33,064 nt of DNA from Desulfobacterales bacterium (GCA_026984935.1 JALSRD010000101.1:1-33064); one strand, 5' to 3'. Shown: positions 23,409 to 32,494, numbered from the stretch's first letter. Program-made: numbers and translations. Notes: generated by a model not told the origin, from the letters alone.

Positions 23409-24759
23409 CCGCGGCAGTATTTTCGGGCTTCTTCTGGCCGGAGGCTCCGGCACCCGTATGTGGCCGGTGTCACGGCAGCTGTACCCCAAACAGTTCGTCA
23501 GTTTTCTGGGCGCCGAGTCGCTGGTGCAGACCAGCATCAAACGCCTGGCACCGCTTATCGACATGCAGAATGTCCGGGTCGTCTGCGGCCGGCAGCATCT
23601 CGCCGAAACCGCGCGTCACCTGCAGCAGATCGGTCTGGACCCCGAGGGGGCCATCATCAGTGAGCCCTGCGGACGCAATACGGCGCCCGCCATCCTGCTG
23701 GCTGCACTCAAATTGCGGTCGGCGGAACGCGATCCGGTGTTGTGCGTTTTCCCGGCCGATCACGTCATTCGCGACACGCAGACGCTGCATCGGCGTATTG
23801 CAGACGCGCTGCGCCTGGCGCAGGCGGGGTATATCGTCACTTTCGGCATCCAGCCGGCCTATCCGGAAACCGGGTACGGCTACATCGAGGCCGGCGCAGC
23901 GGTGGGCGGCAACGGTTTCAAGGTGAAGCGCTTTGTTGAAAAACCGGCCCTGGCCGTGGCCAAGAGCTACCTGCAGCGTGGAAACTTCTTCTGGAACAGC
24001 GGCATGTTCTGCTTTAAACGTTCGGTGATTCTGCAGGCATTTGCCGAGCTCCAACCGCAGCTCTATGAGCGGATGCGCACCCTGGTGGCCGCCGGGGATC
24101 CGGTCAGTCCGAGTGCCTATGAGCAACTGCCGGATATTTCCATCGACTACGCCATCATGGAAAAGACCGACAACTGTGTAGTGCTGCCCTCTGATTTCGG
24201 CTGGAGCGATATCGGCTCGTGGAAGTCACTGTACGACTACCTGCCCAAGGACGATCTCGGCAATGTCGTTGGCGGCGATGTGATTTTGAATCAGACCAAA
24301 GACTGTTTCATCCTGGCCCACGACCGGCTGATTGCCGCCAATTATCTCCACGACCTGGTGGTTGTTGAAACCCCGGATTCGGTCTTCGTGTCAGACCTTG
24401 AAAACAGCCGTGAGGTCAAGTCCATAGTCCAGCAGCTCAAAGGGCAGGGGCGCAGGGAGTATCAGCAGCACACCACCGTTTACCACGGCTGGGGCAGCAG
24501 CACCGATCTTGCGAGACAGGCGGGATTCTGCATCCGGCGGCTTGAAATTTATCCGGCCGGCGACACCCGCCTGACAGCCGGCGGACAGCAGACGGTGCAT
24601 CTGTGTGTGCTGGACGGTGAAGTGAAGGCCTGTGGCCAGGAAGAAATCCTGATGCAAAAGGGCGCCCTGCGGATGCTGTCGCCCGGCCAGGGCCTGTTGC
24701 TGAAAAACGTGTCCAAAAAGAATGCCAGTTTGCTGCAGACCGTGATCAATACGGGCTGA
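23398..24759 (+). CDS. manC: Mannose-1-phosphate guanylyltransferase with degenerate C-terminal cupin
   Basis: A 453-aa enzyme that makes GDP-mannose from GTP and mannose-1-phosphate. The pyrophosphorylase signature LAGGSGTRMWPVSR is at 13-26, with YPKQF next, EPCGRNTAPA, FPADH, FVEKP and WNSGMF, all diagnostic. Residues about 360-453 correspond to the phosphomannose-isomerase cupin of bifunctional enzymes (VYHGWG at the start, then a CIRRLEIYPAG strand). The usual QxHxHRxEHW metal-binding block reads TAGGQQTVHL, lacking the HxH, so isomerase activity is doubtful. The start at 23398 has AGGGGGAG (23382-23389) upstream and lies inside the dnaE end. Confidence 0.9.
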   Translation: MQTDRGSIFGLLLAGGSGTRMWPVSRQLYPKQFVSFLGAESLVQTSIKRLAPLIDMQNVRVVCGRQHLAETARHLQQIGLDPEGAIISEPCGRNTAPAILLAALKLRSAERDPVLCVFPADHVIRDTQTLHRRIADALRLAQAGYIVTFGIQPAYPETGYGYIEAGAAVGGNGFKVKRFVEKPALAVAKSYLQRGNFFWNSGMFCFKRSVILQAFAELQPQLYERMRTLVAAGDPVSPSAYEQLPDISIDYAIMEKTDNCVVLPSDFGWSDIGSWKSLYDYLPKDDLGNVVGGDVILNQTKDCFILAHDRLIAANYLHDLVVVETPDSVFVSDLENSREVKSIVQQLKGQGRREYQQHTTVYHGWGSSTDLARQAGFCIRRLEIYPAGDTRLTAGGQQTVHLCVLDGEVKACGQEEILMQKGALRMLSPGQGLLLKNVSKKNASLLQTVINTG

Positions 24760-24782
24760 TGCAGACAAAAAGGAGATGTCGC

Positions 24783-25916
24783 ATGCAAGTCCCACTGCTG
24801 GATCTGAAGGCCCAGTATGCCGGTATTCGTGCAGAAGTGCTGGAAACCGCCGCGCAGATCTTTGAAAGCCAGCACTTCATCCTCGGCCCACATGTGCAGG
24901 CACTGGAAACTTCCATTGCCCAATACTGCGGCACGGCCCATGCCGTCGGTGTATCTTCGGGCAGCGATGCCCTGCTGATCGCCCTCATGGCGGCCGGTAT
25001 CGGCAATGGCGATCTGGTATTGACGACGGCATACACCTTTTTCGCCACGGCCGGGGCTGTCGCGCGTGTAGGGGCGACACCGGTTTTTGTGGATATCGAT
25101 CCGGACACCTTCAATATCTCTGCGGCGGAACTGGGCGACACCCTGGCGCGCATACCCGCCGCGCGGCGCGACAAGGTCAGGGCGGTCATCCCCGTGCATC
25201 TGTACGGGCAGTGTGCCGACATGGACCCTATTCTGGAGATCAGCCGGCAGCACGGCCTGACGGTCATCGAGGATGCGGCCCAAGCCATCGGCGCCGAATA
25301 CAAGGGCCGACGGGCGGGGTCCATGGGCGATTTCGGCTGCTTCTCCTTTTTTCCTTCCAAGAATCTGGGGGCCTTCGGGGACGGCGGCATGGTGACCACG
25401 CAGTCGCCGGCGGCCGATGACAAACTGCGCATCCTGAGGGTGCATGGCTCGCGCCCCAAGTACTTTCACAGCGTCATCGGCGGAAATTTCCGCCTAGATG
25501 CCCTGCAGGCGGCCATTGTGCAGATCAAGCTCAAATACCTGGACCGGTGGACGGCGGCGCGCCAGCAGAACGCGCGTACCTATCGGGACTATTTCAAAGC
25601 CGCCGGGCTGGATACGGTCATCAGGCTGCCCGTGGAACGTGAAAGCCGCCACATCTACAACCAGTTTGTCATCCGTGTGCCGCAAAAGCGCGATGATCTG
25701 CGCCAGTTTTTAAAGGCCGCCGGCGTGGGCAGTGAAGTCTACTACCCGGTGCCCATGCACCGACAGGCCTGTTTTATGCAGAAGGGCCGGCAGCCGCAGG
25801 TTCTGCCGGAGGCCGAAAAAGCCGCCCGCGAGACCCTGGCGCTGCCCATCTACCCCGAACTTTCCGATGCACAGCAGGCATATGTGGTCGAGCAGATCCG
25901 GGCTTTTTTCACCTAA
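24783..25916 (+). CDS. DegT/DnrJ/EryC1-family sugar aminotransferase
   Basis: A 377-aa PLP enzyme of the sugar-nucleotide aminotransferase family, which usually aminates a keto-sugar nucleotide for surface polysaccharide or antibiotic sugars. PLLDLKAQYAG opens the protein, VGVSSGSDALLIAL is the PLP phosphate site, and VIEDAAQAIGAEYKG follows. The Schiff-base Lys is K193 in FFPSKNLGAFGDGG. The start at 24783 has AAAAAGGAG ending eight bases upstream; an earlier ATG at 24759 overlaps the manC stop. Its neighbour manC suggests polysaccharide synthesis. The sugar substrate is unknown. The gene end overlaps the convergent RNase Z-like gene by four bases. Confidence 0.9.
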   Translation: MQVPLLDLKAQYAGIRAEVLETAAQIFESQHFILGPHVQALETSIAQYCGTAHAVGVSSGSDALLIALMAAGIGNGDLVLTTAYTFFATAGAVARVGATPVFVDIDPDTFNISAAELGDTLARIPAARRDKVRAVIPVHLYGQCADMDPILEISRQHGLTVIEDAAQAIGAEYKGRRAGSMGDFGCFSFFPSKNLGAFGDGGMVTTQSPAADDKLRILRVHGSRPKYFHSVIGGNFRLDALQAAIVQIKLKYLDRWTAARQQNARTYRDYFKAAGLDTVIRLPVERESRHIYNQFVIRVPQKRDDLRQFLKAAGVGSEVYYPVPMHRQACFMQKGRQPQVLPEAEKAARETLALPIYPELSDAQQAYVVEQIRAFFT

Positions 25917-26917
25917 CCCTGTTCAAACGCCGCCAGCGCCTCTTTCTCGAGCAGCACACCCCTGCCCGTGTAGCGCGGAGAAAAGTGAAATACCGTCAGC
26001 CGCTTGACGTGCGCCCTGGCGGCCAGGCGGCCGGCCTGGCCGGCGGTCAGATGATGTTTGGCGGCGGCCAGGCGGGCATGGGCGTCGGCAAAAGCCGCCT
26101 CGATGAATAGGTGGTCGGAATCTTGGGCCAGTTCGACGATACGCGTTGCATTGGACGATGTGTGGCCCACATCTGTGATGTAGGTGACCTTCTGGCCGGG
26201 GGTGACGCGTGCGATCTGCGGCAACAAGTCCCCCAGCGCCGGGGCGCGGCCGGCACGCGCGGACCCGCCGCCGGCTATCTGGATTGGGGTGTCCGGGGGG
26301 GCCTGGCTGAAAACGGCGCGTTTGAAGGTTCCCAGCCAGGGTCCTACGGGCAGTCCCAGTTCGTCCAGACGCGCTTTTAAGATGTTGATGTGAAAGCGCT
26401 CCTTTACGGAAAACCCCAGGCAGCTGGTGCCGTGATCCAGTATGGCCGCCGAAACCGTAAAGGCCGGCTCTGAAACCAGCGTGCGGTCGCAAGTGGCCTG
26501 TTCCCGAATTTCAGCCGGACGAAACCTGTCGCGGCAGCGGTAGACCGCGTGCAGCCGGCTTTGCGGCCGGACCTCGGTGACGTGCAGCGCCAGCGGATTT
26601 TCATAGCGCTGCACCAGGTTCCAGGTGTAAGCGGCCAGTTTCCCGCGTACGTTTTCCTGAAATCCCGCCGGGCCATACAGGTGCAGTTTTTTGCTGCGGC
26701 CCAGAGAGAGCCGCAGCAGGCGGTCGAAACCGATGAAATGGTCCATGTGGGTGTGGCTCACGAAAACATGGCTGACTTTGAGAATGTCCCGGGAGCTCAA
26801 GGCGGAAATGTCGCCCAGATCGAACAGCAGCGCTCTGTTTTGAAGCTGAAAGGCGAGGTACAGGCCGGGGTCACCGAAGGGACCGTTGACCAGCCGGGGA
26901 CGATAGGAGGGGCGCAT
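25913..26917 (-). CDS. RNase Z-like metallo-beta-lactamase-fold hydrolase
   Basis: A 334-aa protein with the metal-binding HTHMDH motif. The later RNase Z elements are present in order: ILDHGTSCLGF, YITDVGH, AKHHLTAGQAG and FHFSPRY, resembling the tHFSxRY end of ElaC/RNase Z. The N-terminus is divergent: NGPFGDPG replaces the usual LGTG...P opening. tRNA 3' processing is the best guess, but another phosphodiesterase role is possible. It follows the 139-aa gene by two bases in the minus-strand set headed by recJ. Confidence 0.82.
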   Translation of the reverse strand: MRPSYRPRLVNGPFGDPGLYLAFQLQNRALLFDLGDISALSSRDILKVSHVFVSHTHMDHFIGFDRLLRLSLGRSKKLHLYGPAGFQENVRGKLAAYTWNLVQRYENPLALHVTEVRPQSRLHAVYRCRDRFRPAEIREQATCDRTLVSEPAFTVSAAILDHGTSCLGFSVKERFHINILKARLDELGLPVGPWLGTFKRAVFSQAPPDTPIQIAGGGSARAGRAPALGDLLPQIARVTPGQKVTYITDVGHTSSNATRIVELAQDSDHLFIEAAFADAHARLAAAKHHLTAGQAGRLAARAHVKRLTVFHFSPRYTGRGVLLEKEALAAFEQG

Positions 26918-26919
26918 GT

Positions 26920-27339
26920 TCAGGGCAGGTAGTTTTTGACCTGCTGGTGAATGGCGACGTAGATGTCTTCATCCGATCCGTAAATATCCACAGTGTCTTT
27001 GTGGTTGATCACCTCTTCCAGTACGCAGGCCGTCAGGTACAGGCTGACGACGTGCGGCTGTGCCGTGATTTTCCGGAAAGGGGAAATCTTGTAGTCCACG
27101 TCAAAATCATCGGCCCGGTGCAGGGTTTCGAGGCAGGTGTGGATCTGTTCCTGCAGGCCGTTTTTATTCGTGGTCTCCACCAGGCTGTTCTCCACGAGTT
27201 TCATGGAGATGGCGTTGCTCAAGGCCTCGATGCACTCCGGGATGGCGCTGATCGCCTGGCGGCGGGCGCGCTCTTTGGTGGATTCGATTTTAGACAGGAT
27301 GCTGGCCTCGCGTGTGCTGGGCCGAAATACTTTCGCCAT
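26920..27339 (-). CDS. Unrecognised 139-aa protein
   Basis: A soluble, mildly charged protein beginning MAKVFRPSTREASILSKIES, with helix-forming N-terminal and central parts and no signal peptide or membrane segment. I see no catalytic motif and recognise no family. The ATG at 27339 has AAGGGA (minus strand) about nine bases upstream. A longer frame from 27507 adds non-coding-looking residues and overlaps recJ, so it is rejected. It lies between recJ (113 bp upstream) and the RNase Z-like gene (two bases downstream), so a nucleic-acid role is suggested only by neighbours. Confidence 0.75.
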   Translation of the reverse strand: MAKVFRPSTREASILSKIESTKERARRQAISAIPECIEALSNAISMKLVENSLVETTNKNGLQEQIHTCLETLHRADDFDVDYKISPFRKITAQPHVVSLYLTACVLEEVINHKDTVDIYGSDEDIYVAIHQQVKNYLP

Positions 27340-27452
27340 GTCATTTTCCCTTGATTGGTAATGCCGTATGAGTCTTTTGTACAGACACGGGGACCGCTGC
27401 GACCCCCAACCGGTACACATAGACATGCCCATGGCAGATTGCAAGCAAAAAA

Positions 27453-29168
27453 TTAGACTGCGTCGATGACGAGTTGGGCTTTCTTGCGGCCGTTCCAGCG
27501 GTTCCACTGCAGCCGGTAGGCCATACGTCCGAAAACCTTTTGCCGTGCAAGAGCGGGGTCGGCGTTGAACCAGATGGCCTCTAGGGATCCGTCAGAAGAT
27601 CGGCCACCCGGGCACAGCCGCATGCGACGGTGCCCTTCACCCACGACTTTCGATGACAGCACACGCACGTTTTGGGCCATGAAGAGCGGTTCCGGGTTTT
27701 GCATACCGAAGGGCTTCAACTGCTCCAATTCATCGATCAGGCGGTCTGAAACCCGGTCCAAGGGCAGTCGACAGTCGATTTGCAGATCCGCACGACCGGC
27801 CTGCGGCGTGCCCGTGGTACGCACGGCGGCTTCGAACTGCCGGCTGAAACGCTCGATTTCGCCGGGTGTGATCTCGAGACCGGCGGCAGCGGCATGGCCG
27901 CCGAATCCCACCAGGCACCCGGCAGTGCGCGACAACGCCTGGTACAGGTCGATGCCCGGGATACTGCGGGCAGATCCTTTGCCGGTTGCGTGCTTGGTGG
28001 AGATCAGCACCACCGGCCGATTGTAGCGCTCCACTAGACGCGAAGCCACGATGCCGAGCACGCCGAGATGCCAATCGGCATGGCAAAGCACGATGCTTTT
28101 TATATTTGCCAGCTCCGGATTAGATTCGAGCTTTTGTTCAGCCTGATCCAGGATGATTTTTTCCAGGATCTTGCGCTGGGTGTTCATGCGGTCCAGCGGG
28201 CCGACGAGTTGTCTGGCCGTGCGCAGATCCTGTGCCGTCAGCAGGTCCACGGCGTAGCTTGCATGTTTGATGCGGCCGGCGGCGTTGATCCTGGGCGCCA
28301 TGCGAAAGGCGATGTCCGCGGCATCGATATGCAGCGTCTGCATGCCGCAGATTTCCATCAGCGACTGAATGCCCGCGCGCGGCTTTACGGCCATCAGTTC
28401 GAGACCGGCGCGCGCCAGAATACGGTTTTCCGCCACCAGCGGCACCATGTCGGCGATGGTCCCCAAGGCGACCAGGTCGCAGTACTGTTTCAGGTTCGGC
28501 TCGCCCCGGCCCCTGAAAAATCCCTGCCGCCGGAAGTGACGGCGCAGGCCGATGAGCAGGGCGAAAACGACGCCCACACCGGCCAGGTGGCCGAAGGCGG
28601 CGTGACAGTCCGGCCGTTTGGGGTTGACGAAGGCCAGGGCATCGGGCATGGGCGCACCGACGCTGTGGTGGTCGGTAATGATGACGTCGATGCCGGCTCG
28701 GCGGGCCGCGGCCACCGCCGGCTGGCTGCCGGAACCGCAGTCCACCGTAATGATCAGGCGGGTGTCGGGCGGCAGCACCCGGTCTGAGATGTGTTCGGCC
28801 TTCAGCCCGTAGCCTTCGCGGATGCGGTGGGGGATGTAATAGCTGACGCGTGCCCCGAGGTGCTGCAGGAAATCCAGCAGCACGGCGGTGGAAGTCACGC
28901 CGTCCACGTCGTAGTCGCCGAAAATCAGTATTCTTTCGCGACGGTCGACCGCCCGGTAAATCCGATTGACAGCCCTGTCCATATCCCTTATGGAAAAAGG
29001 GGGACGCAGATCTTTGAGGGAAGCGCTTAAGAACCCACGTGCCTTGTCGACGGTGTCCAGACCGCGGTTGAACAGCACCGCCGCCGTGGCAGGCTCACAG
29101 CCCATGGCGCGGCACAGGCGGGCGACTTTTTGCGCCGGAGGGCGTGCGATGGACCACGAAGTCGACAT
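27453..29168 (-). CDS. recJ: Single-stranded-DNA-specific 5'-3' exonuclease RecJ
   Basis: A 571-aa nuclease of the DHH family used in recombination and mismatch repair. The metal-binding motifs are clear: DYDVDG at 85-90, TVDCGSG near 141-147 and DHHSV at 166-170. The DHHA1 domain signature GFGGHAAAAG and the terminal OB-fold region (LEQLKPFGMQNPEP) are also present. Length matches E. coli RecJ (577 aa). The ATG at 29168 is divergent from, and touches, the likely DUF4911 gene start. Downstream genes on the same strand are the 139-aa gene and the RNase Z-like hydrolase. Confidence 0.95.
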   Translation of the reverse strand: MSTSWSIARPPAQKVARLCRAMGCEPATAAVLFNRGLDTVDKARGFLSASLKDLRPPFSIRDMDRAVNRIYRAVDRRERILIFGDYDVDGVTSTAVLLDFLQHLGARVSYYIPHRIREGYGLKAEHISDRVLPPDTRLIITVDCGSGSQPAVAAARRAGIDVIITDHHSVGAPMPDALAFVNPKRPDCHAAFGHLAGVGVVFALLIGLRRHFRRQGFFRGRGEPNLKQYCDLVALGTIADMVPLVAENRILARAGLELMAVKPRAGIQSLMEICGMQTLHIDAADIAFRMAPRINAAGRIKHASYAVDLLTAQDLRTARQLVGPLDRMNTQRKILEKIILDQAEQKLESNPELANIKSIVLCHADWHLGVLGIVASRLVERYNRPVVLISTKHATGKGSARSIPGIDLYQALSRTAGCLVGFGGHAAAAGLEITPGEIERFSRQFEAAVRTTGTPQAGRADLQIDCRLPLDRVSDRLIDELEQLKPFGMQNPEPLFMAQNVRVLSSKVVGEGHRRMRLCPGGRSSDGSLEAIWFNADPALARQKVFGRMAYRLQWNRWNGRKKAQLVIDAV

Positions 29169-29502
29169 GGCTGCACCTTATAGCCGAAAACAGGGTTTGG
29201 GACAACTGCCTTTTCATGGACACCCGCCGGTGGTATGCGGCTTTGCGGCCGAAGGGTGCGCCCCGACCCGAAGCATACTCTATCATTACCGGGTCGACCG
29301 GCGCCAGATCGGCTTTGTGCGCTTTATCTTCGAGGCCTACGAGGGGATTGCCTTCATTGAGACCCTGGACGCGGCGCAGGGCCTGGTGCTGCTGCACGTG
29401 GCGCCGGGTTGCGAAGCCATTGCCCGTCAGGTGATCCGCGGTCTGCAGCAGACGGTGCGCATCGAATGCGTATTGACGAATGCCGGAGAAGCCGTATTTT
29501 AA
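29167..29502 (+). CDS. DUF4911 domain protein
   Basis: The conserved part, from about 29284 (LYHYRVDRRQIGFVRFIF, then EAYEGIAFIETLD and VLLHVAPGCEAIA), is a small DUF4911 domain of roughly 65 residues, a family of unknown function. The start is uncertain: the ATG at 29167 gives 111 aa and overlaps the recJ start codon, while a GTG at 29230 gives 90 aa and is closer to the usual size. Neither has a good ribosome binding site. It lies directly before miaB, 44 bp away. Confidence 0.7.
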   Translation: MAAPYSRKQGLGQLPFHGHPPVVCGFAAEGCAPTRSILYHYRVDRRQIGFVRFIFEAYEGIAFIETLDAAQGLVLLHVAPGCEAIARQVIRGLQQTVRIECVLTNAGEAVF

Positions 29503-29546
29503 AAAGAGAAGCGGCGGTCAGAGACGCTAACCGCTTTGTGACGACC

Positions 29547-30956
29547 ATGAAACAGCTATACATTCACACCATCGGATGCCAGATGAACGTGTATGACTCC
29601 GGTCAGATCGCAGCGCTGCTGGTGCCGCTGGGGTACCGGCTGACGTCGCAGCTGGCGTCCGCTGACCTCATCGTGGTCAACACCTGCGCCATTCGGGCCA
29701 AGGCCGAGCAGAAGGTTTTCAGCTTCCTGGGCCGGTTGGCGGCTTTGAAGCGTCGCCGCAAGACACTGCGCATTGCCGTGGGAGGCTGCGTGGCGCAGCA
29801 GCAGGGCGCCGCCATCCTGGCGCGGCAACCCTGTGTGGACCTGGTGTTCGGTACCCAGGCGCTGCAGCGCCTGCCGCGACTGGTGGCAGCCGTTGAAGCC
29901 GGCGCCCGACGTCTTACAGACACCGAAACCGCCGCTGCCACGCAGATCGACGGTCGCTTTCCGGCAGTCGCCCGAGGTGGAGCACCCAGCCGCTTTGTCA
30001 CCGTTATGCGCGGCTGCGACAACTACTGCACTTACTGTGTGGTGCCCTATGTGCGCGGCCGCGAAGCCAGCCGTCCGCCGGAGCACATTCTCAGTGAAAT
30101 CAATGCGATGGTGGTTGACGGTGCGCGCGAGGTGACGCTGCTGGGGCAGAACGTCAACAGCTACGGGCTCAAGGAGGGATGGTGCAGCTTTGCCGAACTG
30201 CTGGCGCGGGTCAATGCCGTTGAAGGACTTTCGCGGATTCGTTTTACGACGTCGCACCCCAAGGACCTGTCCGATGCCCTGATTGCCGCCTTCCGTGATC
30301 TCGGCAAGGTCTGTCCCCATCTGCACCTTCCCGTGCAGTCGGGCGCCGACCGGATTTTAAAGAAGATGAACCGGCGCTACACGCGTGACGGTTACCTTCG
30401 GAAAATCGAGCGCATCCGCCGCATGGTTCCGGAAATCGCTTTGACAACCGATATTATCGTGGGTTTTCCCGGCGAGGGGCGTGCTGATTTCGAAAAGACC
30501 CTGGATCTGGTGCGTACGGTTCAATACGACGCATTGTTCGCCTTTATCTATTCGGATCGTCCGCAAGCGCCGGCGGCGCGATTCGCGGAAAAGATTTCGG
30601 AAGAGGAGAAAAAGGATCGTCTCCGGCAGGTGCTCGATCTCCAGGAGGGGATTACGCGCCGCAAAAACGAGGCCTTGGTCGGCACCACGCAGACGCTTCT
30701 GGTGGAGGGGACCAGCAAAAGAAAAGACGCTCCCGGAGATGAATCCGGTCTTGTGCAATACCATGGCCGTACGCCGACCAACCGCATCGTGCATTTCCCT
30801 GCACCCGTCGATGCCGGCCTGCAGCCGGTCCTGGTGCCGGGACTGCTGGTCGAGGTGCGCATCGAGGGGGCTTATGCGCATTCGCTGCGGGGCCGGCTGT
30901 TGAGCATCCAGGCGCCATTAAAGCGCGCGAAAGGAGGTACCTGCCATGCTGCATAG
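29547..30956 (+). CDS. miaB: tRNA-2-methylthio-N6-dimethylallyladenosine synthase
   Basis: A 469-aa radical-SAM methylthiotransferase acting on i6A37 of tRNA. The N-terminal UPF0004 domain supplies C11 (TIGCQMN), C47 (VNTCAIR) and C81 (GGCVAQQ) for the auxiliary cluster. The radical-SAM cluster is C157, C161 and C164 in MRGCDNYCTYCVVP. The C-terminal TRAM domain ends near 460. The ATG at 29547 starts the conserved text but lacks a strong ribosome binding site; a GTG at 29538 is also in frame. Its last 11 bases overlap the nuclease gene downstream. Confidence 0.95.
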   Translation: MKQLYIHTIGCQMNVYDSGQIAALLVPLGYRLTSQLASADLIVVNTCAIRAKAEQKVFSFLGRLAALKRRRKTLRIAVGGCVAQQQGAAILARQPCVDLVFGTQALQRLPRLVAAVEAGARRLTDTETAAATQIDGRFPAVARGGAPSRFVTVMRGCDNYCTYCVVPYVRGREASRPPEHILSEINAMVVDGAREVTLLGQNVNSYGLKEGWCSFAELLARVNAVEGLSRIRFTTSHPKDLSDALIAAFRDLGKVCPHLHLPVQSGADRILKKMNRRYTRDGYLRKIERIRRMVPEIALTTDIIVGFPGEGRADFEKTLDLVRTVQYDALFAFIYSDRPQAPAARFAEKISEEEKKDRLRQVLDLQEGITRRKNEALVGTTQTLLVEGTSKRKDAPGDESGLVQYHGRTPTNRIVHFPAPVDAGLQPVLVPGLLVEVRIEGAYAHSLRGRLLSIQAPLKRAKGGTCHAA

Positions 30957-31443
30957 AGTAAACGTGGCGGGTCTGACCATGGACCCGGCATCCAACACAC
31001 CGATCATTATTCTAAAGTCCGAAGATGACGGCCGCATGGTGCCCATCTGGATCGGCCTGCTGGAGGCCACGTCCATTGCATCGGCACTCAAGGATATCCA
31101 TTTCGAACGTCCCATGACCCATGACCTGTTTAAGCATTTCATCGACGCCATGCACATGCGCATCACCAAAATCGAAGTTTGCGATATCCGTGACAACACA
31201 TACTATGCCAGGATCTATTTCGCCTCCGGTGAAGCGGAATTTGACATGGATGCGCGCCCCAGCGACGCCATCGCACTGGCGCTGCGCTTTCAGGCGCCCA
31301 TATTCGTGGACGAAAAAGTCATCGAGAAGTCGGTCCAGCCGGATGAAAAGGTTGAACCCGTCGACATGAGTGAAGAAGGCCGCAAATGGGCGGACTACCT
31401 GAAAAACCTCTCCCCCGAGGATTTCGGCAAGTACAAGGTGTAA
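30946..31443 (+). CDS. BFN/DUF151 bifunctional nuclease family protein
   Basis: A 165-aa protein of the BFN (DUF151) family. VNVAGLTMDPASNTPIIIL, then MVPIWIGLLEATSIASAL, and MDARPSDAIALALRFQAPIFV are the family blocks. Plant and some bacterial members have DNase/RNase activity; function in bacteria is little known. AAAGGAGG at 30930-30937 lies eight bases before the ATG. The gene overlaps miaB by 11 bases, so the two are co-translated. The C-terminal tail (EEGRKWADYLKNLSPEDFGKY) is charged and probably separate from the BFN fold. Confidence 0.9.
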   Translation: MLHRVNVAGLTMDPASNTPIIILKSEDDGRMVPIWIGLLEATSIASALKDIHFERPMTHDLFKHFIDAMHMRITKIEVCDIRDNTYYARIYFASGEAEFDMDARPSDAIALALRFQAPIFVDEKVIEKSVQPDEKVEPVDMSEEGRKWADYLKNLSPEDFGKYKV

Positions 31444-31486
31444 AGTCCGTGGCGCCCGTGACGCGCGCCGCCGCCTACGCCCGGCG

Positions 31487-32464
31487 TCAGCTGCCGTTGC
31501 GCATGTGCGCGATGACCTTGCGCAGCATGCCGTCGAAATCGACACGCGGGGCAAAGCCGATGAGCGCGCGGATTTTGGCGATGCTGGGAACCCGGCGCTG
31601 CATGTCTTCGAAATCCTTGCCGAAGGCTTTTTCATAAGGGATCAGTTCAACCGCAGAAGCCGAACCGGTGAGGGCGATCACCCGCTGCGCAAGCTCCAGG
31701 ATAGTCGTTTCTTCGGTTCCCCCCACGTTGAACACTTCACCCACGGCCCCATCGCATTCCATCAGCCGCATGAGCGCTTCCACCACGTCTTTGACGTAGG
31801 TGAAGGTGCGTGTCTGGCGGCCGTCCCCATATACCGTCAACGGACGGTCACGGAGCGCCTGTGAGACGAAGCGGGGGATCACCATACCGTAGGCACCGGT
31901 CTGCCGGGGACCGACTGTGTTGAACAGCCGGGTGATGATGACCTGCAGGCCGCGCGTGCGAAAGTAGGCCAGCGCCGTGAATTCGTCCATCAGTTTGGAA
32001 GCCGCGTAACTCCAGCGGAACTTGCTGGACGGGCCGTAAATGATGTTGTCGGTTTCCACCAGCGGGGCGTGGGTGTGCTTGCCGTAGACTTCGGAAGTGG
32101 ATGCGATCAGGACGCGTTTTTTGAATTTGGCGCACATCTCCAGCACCTTTTCGGTTCCCTGGATGTTGGTGCGAATGGATTCCAAGGGGTTTTCCAGGAT
32201 GTAGCGCACCCCCACGGCCGCCGCCAGGTGAAACACCACGTCACAGATACCGGTCAGTTCCAGCAGGTTGTGGTGTTCCAGGATGGTGTTGACGGTGAGA
32301 AACAGGCGGTTTTTGAACTGTGGATTCTGCTGCAGCGCTTTGATGTTGTCCAGTGATCCGGTGGACAGGTCGTCGATGATATAGACTTCGTCGCCTCTTT
32401 GAAGATAGGCTTCGGCAAGGTGCGATCCGATGAATCCGGCACCACCGGTGATCAAAATTTTCAT
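31487..32464 (-). CDS. NAD-dependent epimerase/dehydratase (nucleotide-sugar SDR)
   Basis: A 325-aa extended short-chain dehydrogenase. The NAD-binding GGAGFIGS is at 7-14, VFHLAAAVGV follows, and the catalytic triad region is STSEVYG with the Tyr/Lys pair in SYAASK. FNTVGPRQTG, YGDGRQTRTFTYV and FNVGG are typical of UDP-sugar 4-epimerases and UDP-glucuronate decarboxylase. The exact sugar cannot be fixed. With manC and the DegT gene it fits surface polysaccharide supply. It is co-directional with the small gene upstream (30 bp). Confidence 0.9.
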   Translation of the reverse strand: MKILITGGAGFIGSHLAEAYLQRGDEVYIIDDLSTGSLDNIKALQQNPQFKNRLFLTVNTILEHHNLLELTGICDVVFHLAAAVGVRYILENPLESIRTNIQGTEKVLEMCAKFKKRVLIASTSEVYGKHTHAPLVETDNIIYGPSSKFRWSYAASKLMDEFTALAYFRTRGLQVIITRLFNTVGPRQTGAYGMVIPRFVSQALRDRPLTVYGDGRQTRTFTYVKDVVEALMRLMECDGAVGEVFNVGGTEETTILELAQRVIALTGSASAVELIPYEKAFGKDFEDMQRRVPSIAKIRALIGFAPRVDFDGMLRKVIAHMRNGS

Positions 32465-32494
32465 TTGCTGCTCCTTGGCGCGGCTGCGCCGGTT

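Noticed and set aside
27340-27507. Upstream extension of the 139-aa gene
   Set aside because: It overlaps the end of recJ and reads as low-quality coding; the ATG at 27339 has a ribosome binding site.
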